Shown here piece by piece: positions 32,166 to 44,562 of a stretch of DNA of 64,000 nucleotides (the first letter of the stretch is position 1; every line of letters starts with the position of its first letter). The stretch is from NCBI GenBank assembly GCA_002749535.1, contig MZZL01000392.1:63921-127920 (forward strand). The letters are read 5' to 3'. Source of the stretch: Apophysomyces variabilis (Eukaryota > Mucoromycota > Mucoromycetes > Mucorales > Mucoraceae). A program made the position numbers and the translations under genes. The notes below the pieces were generated by a model. That model was not told the DNA's origin, did not search any database, and saw only the letters and a list, made by a program, of their open reading frames with translations.

Positions 32166-32527
32166 CAGTAGTATATCTGACGGATCAAAACGTTAGAAAA
32201 AGGTAATCTGGACTGTCAATACCATTTATGTTTTTAGCTTCGCAGTCTGTGATTCTCAACGGTTCTGGTCTTGATGCACCATACGCGATGTATTTTGAGG
32301 TGCGGATATTCATGATAGCATTATTCGATGATTAAATGATTAAACTACCATGCAACAGTACAGTTATATGACGGGTTCGATTGGATTACCGGAGAGTGAG
32401 GGAAGTAGACCCTATTGCTCACACCTAGGTGTTATGATTTTAATAAAAGGAATGTGAATGCATATCGTATTTTCACAGGGTATGTTTGAACGTTGTTACC
32501 AAACTATCTTGTTGCCTCGTCGATGAC

Positions 32528-32905
32528 GATGTGAATCAGTGCCATACCGTAACGAGCTGTCAAATAACTCGCTTAGATCACACATCTACCTCCAAGTTTC
32601 TAGTTCAAGGACGGTGGTATAGACCGCCGAACCCATAAGTGACAATTGTCCTTATGGGGCACTGGCGCCAGCAGTCACCGTTTGTCCAAGAAGTGTCCTC
32701 AAGTAGGCCATCGACTTGCCCAAACAGCGATGTGAATCAGTGCCATACCGTAACGGGGTGCCAAGGAACCCGCTTAGATCACACATCTACCTGTAAGATT
32801 CTAGTTCAAGGACGGTGGTATAGACCGCCGAACCCATAAGTGACAATTGTCCTTATGGGGCACTGGCGCCAGCAGTCACCGTTTGTCCAAGAAGCGCCCT
32901 CAAAC
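32528..32905. repeat. 201-bp tandem duplication with short palindromes
   Basis: A unit beginning GATGTGAATCAGTGCCATAC at 32,528 repeats at 32,729 with about 90 percent identity by eye; the second copy is slightly shorter. Each holds the perfect palindrome CTGGCGCCAG and the imperfect CGGTGGTATAGACCGCCG. A weak B-box-like GTTCAAGGAC is present, but no tRNA fold could be made. Short frames starting with the GTG codon of AAGTGACAATTG are by-products. Confidence 0.8.
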
Positions 32906-33047
32906 AGATTGTTTGGCGAGACAAAAGAGATAAAGATTGATGACGAATCCTCTCTGGGGAAAAAAAATTCCGTTCGGAACCTGCTGACTGGCGTAATTCA
33001 AAATCCGACCTTTGTTTCCTTTTTCTTCCCAGCTATTTCACCTTCAA

Positions 33048-34974
33048 ATGTCCTCGTGCAAGCGAAAAAGAGCAACTCAAGATCAACAACCTTCTGAAAC
33101 TGGATCCAAGAGGCCTCGACCTGGAAAAAAAATATTGACATATCAATTACCGGAAGACATCCCAGGTATTAACAAAGGAATCTTATGTGTTACGGCAAAG
33201 GACTGGACCAATCCTGCGAAAATCGTCAACCACATGTCGCGCAACTGCGTACGCTCTTTGACACCCACTCGCGCTTTTGAAAGTCTAGGCCAGGTATTTG
33301 AAGTTATCTCAACGTCAAGCTCAATTATATCCCAAGTTCAATCATATGCTGCTCATTGCAACAACTATTCAAAGAATCCAAAATTCCGCAATGATTTTAT
33401 CTCTTGTTTCAACGCCAAGAAAGTAGCCATTAACGACGAAGAAATTCAAAGGAACGCTGATTCACTTGCCCAAAAGAGTATAAATATCGCCAGCAACTTG
33501 ACTGATACAGCGCTCTGTAAAGTACAAGAAGCCACTCTGGAAACCTTAGCAGCACGCGGCAACGCCAGTAATGATTCTAATAATGGCAATAATACCATGG
33601 ATGATATCGAGCATTGTGACGACAACAGCGAAGACGAAGATCCATTGTGGCGTTCCGTAAGTGTATTTTCAACACTTTGTTTTTATTGTTGGAGCACGAA
33701 TACAAACTTAAGCATTTTCATGTAGATGCTTGCTCATTCTCCTCAGCCTCTGGAGTTACAGTCTGCTCCTGCGTTGCAATATACCCCAGAAAAACCAAAG
33801 TTGACAATTGAGCAAATTCAAAAGCTTCAGTCCACTTGTTGCATCGCGATTTCCAGTATGAACGTCTCCATGATACCAGCGCAACTCAGGCCCATATTTG
33901 AGGAACAACGCAACCATCAATTCAACCACACCAGTTTGAAGTCGTTGTCTCACTTACATTAATATCTCCTCAACCTCATTGACGATAATCAAAACACAAA
34001 TGCTGATTACGACAGCGATTTCGCTTTCAAAGTGTGGCAAGCCGAGAAACGCGTTCGAGAATCTCAAGATGTCGATCACACCCTGTACCGATTCATTAGC
34101 CTTTGCCTTACTGATTTTTGGGGAATGTGTTTTAACTCAGCCGGATTTCGACAAGACCACGAACGAAGTTTCTGGGTTGAAAGAATTACGCCACTGTTCA
34201 AGTACCTTGGTGCATGTTCCAAGATTGTCTTCTCTTGGTAATTAGAAAGAAAAAGAAGCAAAAATCGGGTGGTGGATGAACAGTGCAAGGTGTTTACTCC
34301 CTTCTTTGTTTTATTTGACAATCAAGGTGCGAAGATATGGTCATCAAACATCGGGACAACCAGCGGATACCTGGCGTCTGGAACAACAGCACCACAATCG
34401 CATACGCTGATGGAGTTGGCCGTGCCAGGGATAAAGAAATCATACTGATGGAATCATCTTCTGCTTTTGACGAAGAAGACGTGGACCACAGCCTTTGTGA
34501 TTCTTGGAAGTTAATAGATCTGATGACCACCACTTTGAATGCTGAATTGAGATCCAAGCAAGACACCAAGTTTGTCACTGCTCAAGGTTTGGCCACTTTT
34601 GGAATCCAACTTATCAAAGATCGCATGACGTTATTGAAGACAACGTTGCATCAATGTGGCCATAAGTGGCAGATTGTGGAATTGCGAAGCGCAACCATAC
34701 CAACACAGTGGAACGAACGACTGCATTTACTGAAAGTATTTGAACTGCTCGTATGTCTCTACGTAAGTTCAAAAGATGGGCTGTTCTGTCCTTTCTTTTT
34801 CTCATTGCCTTTTCTGCTTTTATCCCTTTTACATATGGACAGCAAGAATTGAAAGAACAAAAAGCGCTGGAGTCTGTGTTAATACGTCAGCAAAATCAAG
34901 TCATTCCTGTCATGCCTCAAGAATCTCTACGAACTGTTTTCCGACGCACTCAATATTTACCCCATGTTCTGTGA
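33048..34974 (+). pseudogene. Member of a Mucorales multicopy protein family; one internal stop
   Basis: Exons 33048-33656, 33726-34237, 34327-34762 and 34843-34974 join in phase through clean GT/AG introns of 69, 89 and 80 nt, for 563 codons. The start MSSCKRKRATQDQQPSETGS is a basic, nuclear-signal-like N-terminus. The middle carries the strongly conserved-looking blocks KVWQAEKRVRESQDVDHTLY, FWGMCFNSAGF and ERSFWVERITPLFKYLGA. The C-terminal half has YADGVGRARDKEIILMESSS, DHSLCDSWKLIDLM, QGLATFGIQLIKDRMTLL, and WNERLHLLKVFELL. I recognise this pattern as an abundant uncharacterised Mucorales family, from memory and without a database check. The TAA at 33,960-33,962 lies in exon 2 in frame with both sides and fits no intron, so it is a nonsense mutation or sequencing error. 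Function unknown. Confidence 0.65.
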
Positions 34975-34979
34975 TCTTT

Positions 34980-36800
34980 TACTTTTTCATTTTATACACT
35001 GTATATGAGGACCGCAGTGTTTATGTGGCGACTAAAACTGTGGAAAATACGAGAGTGGAGGGTCACACAAATTACGATATTTATCTTGACGCGATACAAC
35101 AGATTGAAGTTGATGAAATTGTTCATGAACAAGCACAGCAATATATGTCACCTGTAAATGAAAAGGGGCAGGAGGGATCTACTATGTGTATAGTCTGCAA
35201 ACAGTTTATTATAGAGAGTAGTAATAAAAGGGATCGATTGATGTCGTGTGGGAGTCGATAAAAATAAAAATATGTGGTATGGAAAGAGTGTAATCTTTTC
35301 GAGCAACAGGAGTGAAAGGTTATTGTTCCATCAATCGTAAAACATACCAACGTATAACTAAAAAATCACCTTGTGTCTTCCGACAGACATTTTGTGATTG
35401 TTAATAAACAAGCAATTTGCCGTTTTACGTCTAATCTTCCTTCTCCATAAATGCATATGATTCTTCGCATGTGGTTCGTAAGTAAGCTTGCTGTAAGATT
35501 TTGTAATCTTTTCGTCTTTCAATTTATGGATTCTACGGAATTGCATTAAGATGCACGCGATGAGCAACAAATGGGGCCGATTACAACAACGAGTAGGAAT
35601 AAGCGAAGATTTTGTCCATCCTTATAGAGAATAATCAGCATATATACTTCGTCAAACTGTTATAAGCAATTCATTGCTGCTACGCACACAACAGAGACCA
35701 AGATACATTTCGCGGATCAACCACGCTTTCTACTTGCTTTCTGGTGCTCTGTATTGGTGTCAATCCGAACCCATCTCCTGTTTTCGCAAAAGAAGGAAGG
35801 GGCATAATTCTTTATGGTATAATCTCTACAAGCTTTGAGTGATTTCTTGATATTAACCGACAGATTTTGTTTGTAAAAATGAGCATATCTCTTAGTTGTT
35901 TCTATAACAGACGCGGCTCTAGACTCATTATCCTCTATGGTTGCTTAGCGTTGCATTCGGCATTTTATGATCGTCCAAATGTCAGCTTAGATCGATCAGC
36001 TGCCCCAAACATCTTTTGTTTTCCACTACGTTAGATTCAGCCGAAGTATATAAGAGAAGGATGATAAAAACAGGTAGATTACTACGCAATATGCGTTTAG
36101 AAGTATGGAGGGAGTAGCTGTGAATAAACTTGATTGAATGAAATATGATTATACGATTGACCATATGCCTATGCAATATTTTGTATTATGGTGTCTGTAT
36201 GGAAAATTATCCATAGGGGAGGCTGATAATAAACGAAGCTCTAAAATATGACGTCTATTTCACGAGGAATTGTTTGTTCAACCATTATTGTAGCTTTATC
36301 CTAGACAACTTTATACCCTTATACGTATTATATTGTCTGATACAGATAATTATTTGGCTTGGACTTGCCTCTCCTTCTCGCGACCCAATGCTGATTCTAG
36401 AAACATGAATGCGTTGAAACAGTTCACCAAACAATGGATTTCTGCTCCAAAATACGTTATCCTGCGACATTGAGTGTAGTCCCGTAGGACCCTACTGACT
36501 ACTGGTCTGCTGCACAGACTTGATATAAAAGCGCGCCTATGCTATCGAACATTTGCAGTCAGCATTAGTTTACCTGTGAATGTCAACAACAAGCTTTGAA
36601 TACCCATTTCTCTTCTATTCTTTGATGTTCATTCCTGTATTCAACAGTGACCAGCAAAGTTCGTTTATTACAGCAGAAGGGTTTCTCGAGAATCTATCAC
36701 CGCCAAGCAGAAAGATTTGACGTCATCTCGCCTGGGGAGTTGAGTTTTTTCGTTTTCTTTTCTTACCTGCGCTTAGATAACCCAAAAGGTCTTTTTTGCC
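34980..36800. other. Intergenic region between the repeat compartment and the gene block
   Basis: No gene is supported. TATAAAA at 36,524-36,530 could serve the gene starting at 36,812 (then with a leader of about 250 nt, possibly spliced at 36,568-36,647). The open frame 36,648-36,811 is in frame with that gene and is discussed there. Confidence 0.45.
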
Positions 36801-36811
36801 CCAAAGCTGAC

Positions 36812-37265
36812 ATGTTCTTCTCACGACCTCTTTTCCAAGCCGTGGCAAAGGTACATAGCTTTGCTAACCAATAGCTGTCTCGAATAACCAACATTTTTTC
36901 TTTTGTTTCGGGATAATTAGGCAACCACTGGATTGACCGGTATCCCCGTTCACCCTAACCCGCGTCCACACTTGATTCAGACCTACAACAGCACCTTGAA
37001 GGCATTATCACGTCTCCCAGCAACTGCTGTCTATCGCCAAGCTACGGAATCGTTGACGCAACATCGTCTCTCCATCGTCGAGTCTACAGAAAACGTCGAA
37101 GAAATCGAAAGCAAGATCGGCAGCGGTCAGATTGAAGAAGTTATCTTGCAGGCCGAGGACGAACTAAAATTGGTCGGAAAGATGGAAGAATGGAAGCCAT
37201 GGGAGGCTTTGGAGACGCCTATCCCCGAAGGACAATGGAAGTACAACAGCAACCATAGAGAATAA
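36812..37265 (+). CDS. NDUFA5: NADH:ubiquinone oxidoreductase subunit NDUFA5 (complex I)
   Basis: Two exons, 36812-36850 and 36921-37265, separated by a 70-nt intron (GTACAT...ATTAG), give 127 aa. The protein starts MFFSRPLFQAVAKATTGLTG. The family hallmarks are ATTGLTGIPVHPN, a repeat-like YRQATESLTQHRL, ESKIGSGQIEEVI, and the DELKLVGKMEEWKPWE motif near the C-terminus. NDUFA5 (29.9-kDa subunit in Neurospora) is an accessory subunit of the complex I peripheral arm in the mitochondrial matrix. The length matches the family. Upstream codons 36,648-36,811 are in frame (RIYHRQAERFDVISP) and could be read as an N-terminal extension. I reject this because orthologues begin close to the ATTGLxG motif and MFFSRPLFQAVAK is a good short mitochondrial start. 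Confidence 0.9.
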
Positions 37266-37760
37266 ACACGCCTGAGATTTATTTTTGTTTCTTTGGCTGT
37301 AAAACTATCTATATATATACAATATTGATAAAGGGCAAGCTTTCTCTTTTGTTTGGTAAAAAAATGCGACACGACGTTTCTGTGGGCATTAGCCTGTTCG
37401 TTTTACGTGGCATAATTGCCCCATTTGTTTAAATTCGTAGACAGATGTGTACCAGTCGAGATCCACACACTAGGTCTTTGCAGCGGTACGATAAGGATTC
37501 TTTTGGCCTTCAGTGAGTATTACTAGTCTACAGAACGATACACTGTCTTGTTGAAATCGTGGATGAGTGAAACGTTGAACGAAGTTTATCGTTATATAAA
37601 TGCCGTGCAATTTGAATCATGGATGCACTATACTGTAAGTGCCGGAGTCACTTCGCGTTGCTTGAATTCTTTTACGATTAAATAGTAGGATCGAATTATT
37701 ACTCTATTTCTATGTTTCTCCCATAGGGAGGTATCATATTGAACATTTACGATTATGTAT

Positions 37761-40088
37761 TTATGATGTGGATGGTCGTTTCCAGATACTGACTCTACCA
37801 CGCTTATCTGTAGTTACTATAACATCCTCCCTAAAGTAAACACCTGTGCAAGGATCCGCATGCACTGTTTGTACCATGGTTGGAGGAAGAAAGGGTACTT
37901 CGTTCTTTGCCGGGGCAGGTCGGACAGTAGGAGGTCTGTCCTGCACTGCGCTAAGGATATTAGGTGCTTGGCTGATGGTTGAAGAAACAGAAGCGCCACG
38001 GTGACGCGAAGAAACTTTCTAAGTGCTGTTAAGCAGACTGTTACAGTACTGAAAAGCGGTCGTACCGTTTTAGGTCTGTGAAGTGCATTTACAGAGAAAT
38101 CCCAGAGAATCAATTTGGCATCTTCCCCAACACTGGCAAACCGGTACAACTTTTCATCGCATCGCCACGGATCAAACGCAACACTTGTAACCTAGTCGCA
38201 AACATTACAACCAAAGGCAATACTCCACTTATTCTTAATATCTACCCAAGAGCTATGGCCTTGACACCTTGCAATGATTCTTTGCTCTCTGAAAGCCCAG
38301 ATGGTAACCAAGTCGTCCTGGCCGCCAACCTAGTAAATACAGGAATAAAAAGATTCAGCATGCTACACTTCTCTTTCCGTAAAAACAATAAGTACAAGAA
38401 CATAACGACCGTCTGGACTCCAGGCGGCACACGTCAATCCACCATAATATCCTTGATACACATCGTATAATCTAGACAAGCATTCGATTTAAAAATGCCT
38501 ATCTTCACGTAACGGATAACTAAATGCTTACTGTTCATGTACAAAATTAATAATACGTAGTGTGCCGTCAAGACCCACTACGGCCACATGTTGACAATCA
38601 GGCGAGAATGCAAAAGCTGTAACCCAATTTTTTTTTTCCACATCAGCACCTTTAGCCTAATTGCACTTGGTTTCTCCCTTTTTCTTTTTCTTTTTTTTCT
38701 TTTTTGCTAACCTGTAATTGGTTTATCTGATACCTGCCAATGAGATACAGGATTACATTTGGACTTGGGTGGAGGTTTCGTTACTTGGAACACGTGTCCT
38801 TTCGAGCCGTAAGTTTGAATGAATTTCTCAAGCTTGCCTCCATGTTCGCCCTGACAATCATCTGGATGGAATACCTCGTCGTCCTTTTCTTTATCAAACA
38901 CCATGATCGAACCATCCTTGAATGCTGCCATAAAAAGGTTTTCAGATCCCGGAAGCCATTTGATCATGGATACTGCCGATGAATTCATCACGTTCTACTA
39001 GCTTGGCTCAGTATGACAGTCTCGTATAAAGAAGAAAGACACCTACTCCTTTATTGATCCTTCCATATTTGTTGCAAAGCGGATCAAACCAGATAATATC
39101 ACCAGAAGTAAATCCGATGATGATATCAAGATGATCTACGCCTCGGGTCAGCAGATTGACGTCGTGCGATGTAGGCGCAGCCTTCGAAAACACAACCCGG
39201 GAGAGCGGTTCCTGAAGGGTTTTTCCTTTTATGTTAAGTGGCACACCCACACAACCTTGTTTACATATTGCCTTTACCTTGGGATGACAAGAAGCATCCA
39301 TCCAGACAAAGTTATATCCGCAATTGTAAAACAGATTAGTGTCCTCGCTTGTCCTTGCGACCAATATCTTCGCCAGCTGATCATTGGTAACAATACGCTG
39401 CACAAAACTGGATGATGTCTTTGCTATATTCGTTTTTGGCTTTCGAGGGTTTCGTCCGAGGGTATGGTTTCGATTGAGAAAAGATGATAAGGTGGATGAT
39501 GTTAAGGACGATGGTGATGGCGATGGAGGAATACTCCCCAAGGAAGAGCCCATGATAGGCATTGACAAAGATGAGGTGGTGGTTAGGTTATCGGGAATTG
39601 ATATGGGGAGATTTCCTTCTCGTGATGCAGTGCGCATGTGGCCGGAGGAACCACTCGAAACAGAGGGAGAACGATATGCGTCCTCGTCGGAATCCAAGTT
39701 AGCAGAGGCAAAAAGACGACGAAAGCTACGTGCACCAGGCTGTGGCTCGTATCGTTGAAGATGATTAGGCGTTGTTTCTCTGTATTTGATAGAAACCAGA
39801 CTGGCTCTAGTGCCTACAGTGAAGTGCGGGGCAATGGATCGAAAGAATATCTGGTGGCCCATGCGATAGGTTCCCTCGGGAGCAGTAAACTGTTTACATT
39901 CATGGTCCGGAGTCGATGGCGGATAAGCTGGTAGGCTCGGGGAACTGTAATTATTACCATCTCCAGCAGAATGCCTTCGCGTTAGGAAGAGTCCGCTATT
40001 GTGCGATCCAGACTAGATTCAGTAAAAAGCAAGAACAGTCAATTTCAAGGTAATCCATGGATTTACAAGTTACACTGCTGTCGACCAT
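37761..40088 (-). CDS. creC: WD40 protein of the CreC/WDR20 type
   Basis: Eight exons on the minus strand: 40088-40074, 40012-39047, 38994-38712, 38649-38532, 38471-38396, 38329-38246, 38191-38066 and 38018-37761. They sum to 641 aa in frame. The first exon codes only MVDSS. Diagnostic blocks are APEGTYRMG (about residue 47), a Ser/Pro-rich insertion, [94 protein letters not shown], and the terminal [19 protein letters not shown]. This order is that of CreC of Aspergillus and human WDR20/DMWD. CreC partners the deubiquitinase CreB in carbon catabolite control; WDR20 activates USP12/46. Such a ubiquitin-protease cofactor role is inferred. Some WD repeats cross exon borders. Confidence 0.85.
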
Positions 40089-42640
40089 AAACTAGGTCCC
40101 TTTTTGAGCTTATACGGGGTTATTGCAGTAAAGGTATAATGTGGAAAATGTCGTTCGAACGGCTAAGCTGCTTTCGGGGGTTGTGTTCCGAAGAGACCTT
40201 TAAACCAAAAAGAAAAAAAGAACCGGTTTCGAAGTCACCAGACCCTGTTCAATGGGCAATTGAAATTTTCACATTCGGGGCAGGTTCAGGGTCACACACC
40301 AAAACTTCGGATACCGCAAGCTGACCAGATCGCAGCATTTCCAAACCCTTTGTCTTTGTATCAACACCCTATCATAGCTATTGCGTATATCTATGCATCT
40401 AAAGAACACAGCTTTATACTAATGCCTGTCCACACATATAGACTCGATGATCTTTGATGTATATTTATGCCATCAGTATGTTGTTACAAGTCACCTGAGC
40501 AAGGAAACTTTTCTTGCAGGCATTGAAATATCAAATATCAATCCAACTTGTTTAACAGAATATATTTAATGCAGGAGAGCTATAGTTCGCTTTTTTAAAG
40601 CCTAGGCAGCTCTATCCGTCCCTGACTTTAGTGTTTCTACAAGAATAACAGCATTGCTGCATTGAGCAATCGAAGTTTTCGGCCGCTGAAAATATTCCGT
40701 GCCCGCGCATGGTTGTCAGGAAACGCATCAATCATACTTGAGCTTATTCGGTTAGGCTACAAGACACAGATAAAATAAGAGCAGACTTTTAATGATCAAT
40801 AAAAACACCGTGTCTAACCGCGTTATCCAGCTATAACTTAGCAAATGAATCAGGGATACTCAATTTTCAATACCGGCAGAAATAAAAGGCGTTGCATGAT
40901 TTGATAGGAGTAATATCCTTTGAAACCACTTGTTATATTTGCATGTTCTATACTTCCTTAAAATTTACACAATATGTGGACGATTTAATAGCACTAACCA
41001 TCCGGAAAAGAAAGACTGGGAAAAAAACATGCATCTGTGATGTCTGTGCAGCACCCGCATATGCAACGATGCAGATATTACCGGGATGTGTTCACGGTTC
41101 GTTGACTTATTCGTTTTGCATTACCCGCGTGCAACCATAATAGTTAGCAAGATGTCGTAGGTAAGTAAACGGCTTGTTAAGAGACTAAATCCGATTGTCG
41201 GACAAACCTTAAAGAATGTCTAGGCAAGGAAAGACTCGATCAAGAAAGGTACGCACCAAGGAGAAGAAGAAAGTAGGGCTTAATGATGAGCACATTTGAT
41301 AAGTCAATATACATTTTTTCTTTAACTATTTTATTTTTTCAATGTTTCTCACAGCCAAACTTGAATATATTGAACTACAAGTCTGCGTAATGTGCAAGAA
41401 TGTTTCACATGGCTACAGGCTTTTAGTGTGTATCTCAAAAGTACACTTGCATTATGTTGTCAGCAGCGCTTAGTACCGCCCTACACCATTGAACTATCAT
41501 GGCGATCTCTTTTTGTTTCTCATCTAAACACCTATAAGCTTATACTAACCACAGGAGAACTGGTTCCATAAACGAACAATGTAAGAGCACCCATCTGCAG
41601 TAAAGCCATCGATGAGGAGGTGTTATATCGACGATGGCTCCCGTTTAACTATGACAGTTGAAAGCCAGTGTTGCATTCACGCTGTTGTGTAAATACAGAA
41701 GTAGATCTCCATACAAAAAGGAGTGGAGGTTGGGCCTTTCTGATTGGGTTTAGGAAATGCATTACCATGCCAGATGCTAGAACAAATACAGCAAGCAATA
41801 GTGTATCGCAAACTAGTAAAGTGTAGAAACGATCTACATTACGGCAAACTTTTACTGGAAATTATATTTTAGGTTATGTGAATCATTCACAAATTCCAGG
41901 TTAAAAATTAGAGAGCTGCTTTCTTCTAGTCCATATAAATATTACTGCAATTGGTGCTTACTATGGAAAAGCCAAAGTCATTCGCCCTTAAATAAATGTA
42001 TCCACTTGTTTGGTTTAAGTTGAGCATACATGCATCTATGGCATCAGCCAAAATCTTTTTCTAAAGGGGAAATATGACTGTTCAAGTTACGGAAGTCTCA
42101 CTGAAAAAGTGTTAGTCTACTGAAGATTTGCGAAGGACTTAATTGCAGTTCTTTGATTTCCCCTTAATTATCCTAATTTTAACAACGCTATTTCAGTGTC
42201 TATTGTACATATTTATTAATGTTGCTTTAAAAAAATGTTAATTAGACGTCAGTTGAAATCCGAGTCCTGACAGTTCGCAAGATCAATTTGTCCATGGAAG
42301 TATAAATCCGCACTATCCTTAGTGGCTATAGTAACACAAAGTTTCTTTTAACCAAGTGAAGAAACGAGGCGCAGGTTGGCAAAGAGATCTCCGCTACTAA
42401 AATTCCATACTCTTTTTCACTGTTTACGCTGTTGTCATCTGACAGCATTTTCCCAGCAAAGCTTACCTAAATCTGCTATATGACAAGCGGTTTCTTTGTT
42501 CATGTGGTCTCAGTTTTGTATTGGATTATTCCCTTGTATAGTATCTACCTCTCCGACCGTCGCGCAACGTGTCACGAGGGGAAACCGTGGATGAAATGTA
42601 AAAAAGTGAATGAGAATAGCAAGAATCCGAATCAGCACTT
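40089..42640. other. Long AT-rich intergenic region, nothing identified
   Basis: About 2.5 kb on both strands show only short open frames with no splice-consistent extension and no recognisable motif. The left end must contain the promoter of the CreC-like gene. Confidence 0.45.
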
Positions 42641-42794
42641 TTTTGGTTCTTTTTCTCAACCCCCTCTTTTCTCTCTTTTATCACTTTTTGCCTTTTCCAC
42701 CTTCCTTCTTATTTCATCCCATTCTTTTTCTTGCTTTCTTCTCTTCTTCCTTTGTCTCTCATTTTACTGTCCTCTCTCTTTTTTCTTTATTTAA
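42641..42794 (+). promoter_or_regulatory. C/T-rich leader of the methyltransferase gene
   Basis: About 150 bp immediately before the ATG at 42,795 are almost purely pyrimidine on the plus strand (CTTTTTCTCAACCCCCTCTT and onward). Similar tracts precede the 33-aa gene at 54,519, so this seems a general promoter or leader style of this genome. Confidence 0.55.
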
Positions 42795-44174
42795 ATGGGC
42801 AACAAACCTTCGAAATATAAGCATTACGAAGATACAACTCTTAAAAGTAATTGCACCGCCTCTCAACGCTCGTCTCAATCGGTAACGCTCGATGGAAGGC
42901 AATACCACAATGTTAGCAACAGTTCTTATTTCATGCCACGCGATGAAGCAGAGCAAGATCGATTGAACTCCGTATGTTCACGTTTGTAAAACCCGAAAAA
43001 AAAAAGAAAAAGACCTTCGATTGTTCATACCTAGCAATTTTTTTCCCAACCATTATTCATATAGCAACACTTCAGTATCAAAGCAGTATTTGGCGGGTAA
43101 AATAGAAAATTCAAAAGAGAAACGACGCTTTTTTTTTCTTCGAATTATAAACTCTACCACTAGGAACATTATGCCTCAGGTACTTGAGCATCTACCAACA
43201 AATGCTAAGATCCTCGACATTGGCTGCGGATCCGGGTCTTGGGTTATGGTAATTCAAAGGCATGGTTTGCTTTTTTGTTTTTTGAACTGATCATCCTAAT
43301 CGCAATAGGAAGTTGCCATTGATCATCCCAGCGCGCAAGTCATAGGTGTCGACATGGCCGACATGTTCCCCATGACTATTCGTCCGGAAAACGTGCGGTT
43401 CCAGCTACACAATGTCCTAGAAGGATTACCATATGAAGATGCCAGTTTTGATTTCGTTCATATGCGGTTGATGCTTGGTGCCTTACGAAAGAATGAATGG
43501 CCGGAAGTCTTGATCGAAATTGATCGGGTGCTTAAACCGGGAGGGTCTGTCCAATTGGTGGAAGGCGACTTTACGGTCCGCTAGCGCATAAGCCTTTTCC
43601 CAACGAATGTTCTAACTTTTTTTTTTGGTTCTCCTTATCTAGGAAACTTCGCAAAGCCCATTGATCGAAAAAGTGATCACTGCATGTATGTAACTGTGTA
43701 CAGTAGTTTGTTTATTCTCTAACTTAGAATGTAAACAAACAAAACAAAACAAAACAACTTTTCTGTAGTTCACAATGCTATGTATGAACGCGACCAAGAT
43801 CCATGGATAGCATCGAAATTAAAGACATTGCTGGAACAACTGTCATATGAAGCTATTCATTTAGAAACAAGAAAATTTGATTACTGTAAGTACGGCCATA
43901 ATTAATTTCATGTATCCTCACATGTCAATTGCTGATCTTCATGTAAAAATGAAAACCTAAAACCAACAAAATAGCTAAGCCTGAAGATCCAATCGCGCAA
44001 GAGATGTTATGGAATTGGAGGAATACGCTACGCACATTGCGACCAGCATTATCACATCGATTAGTCCGGCATCCTGACGAGTTTAACGATTTGGTTGACG
44101 AATATATTGCAGACTGCACCCGATGTGGATGGTATGCACAAATGTGGTCTTACTGCGCACGGAAGCCAACATAG
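42795..44174 (+). CDS. Class I SAM-dependent methyltransferase (306 aa, seven exons)
   Basis: Exons: 42795-42971, 43065-43096, 43164-43248, 43309-43575, 43643-43685, 43769-43885, 43975-44174. All introns are GT/AG, 60-93 nt, and the sum is 307 codons with the stop. The N-terminus MGNKPSKYKHYED has Gly at position 2, so N-myristoylation is conceivable. The SAM-binding motif I is KILDIGCGSGSWVM, motif II VIGVDMADMFP, then LEGLPYEDASFDFVHMRLML (motif IV region) and RVLKPGGSVQLVEGDF (post motif). The C-terminal third has DPWIASKLKTLLEQLSYE and TRCGWYAQMWSYCARKP. This is the UMTA/LaeA-like fungal group by pattern. The substrate cannot be inferred, and those proteins range from secondary metabolism regulators to unknowns. 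It may act at membranes if the myristoylation guess holds. Confidence 0.85.
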
Positions 44175-44560
44175 AGCCGCCTAGAAAAAGAACTGTCTCT
44201 AATCTACATTGAACAATTATCATTAAACTTCTAAAGCCTCTATATAAGAATAAACTTCCCAACTGCTATCTGTACCTCAAATGGAATTTACTTTGTCAAT
44301 TCACTTTTTCAGAGGGCCATCCTCTCTAATTTCAGTAAGATGTAATAAGATCCCTCCCTCTTCACAGCAAAAAACCACTTGTCATTCAATAACAAGACCA
44401 TGTTTATCCATATATCTCATCTGACATGCTGAGCCGTGTTAAAAATAAGGTTTGAAAAAATGCACAATGTTAACAGGTTATGAAAAAATTTCAGCCAGCC
44501 AAGGTCGAACCTAACAGCTTGCTTTTCTATACATTTCTTATGTTCTTGGCTATTTTTTTT
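44175..44560. other. Convergent intergenic spacer
   Basis: Contains only the 3' regions of the methyltransferase (+) and Pus3 (-) genes. AATAAA is seen at 44,249. Confidence 0.4.
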
Positions 44561-44562
44561 TT

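Noticed and set aside
32600..32640. tRNA-derived SINE from a B-box-like GTTCAAGGAC
   Set aside because: No A box at the right distance and no cloverleaf; the match is weak.
36648..36811. N-terminal extension of NDUFA5 in the same frame
   Set aside because: It begins without an ATG; orthologues start near the ATTGLxG motif, and MFFSRPLFQAVAK at 36,812 is a suitable start.
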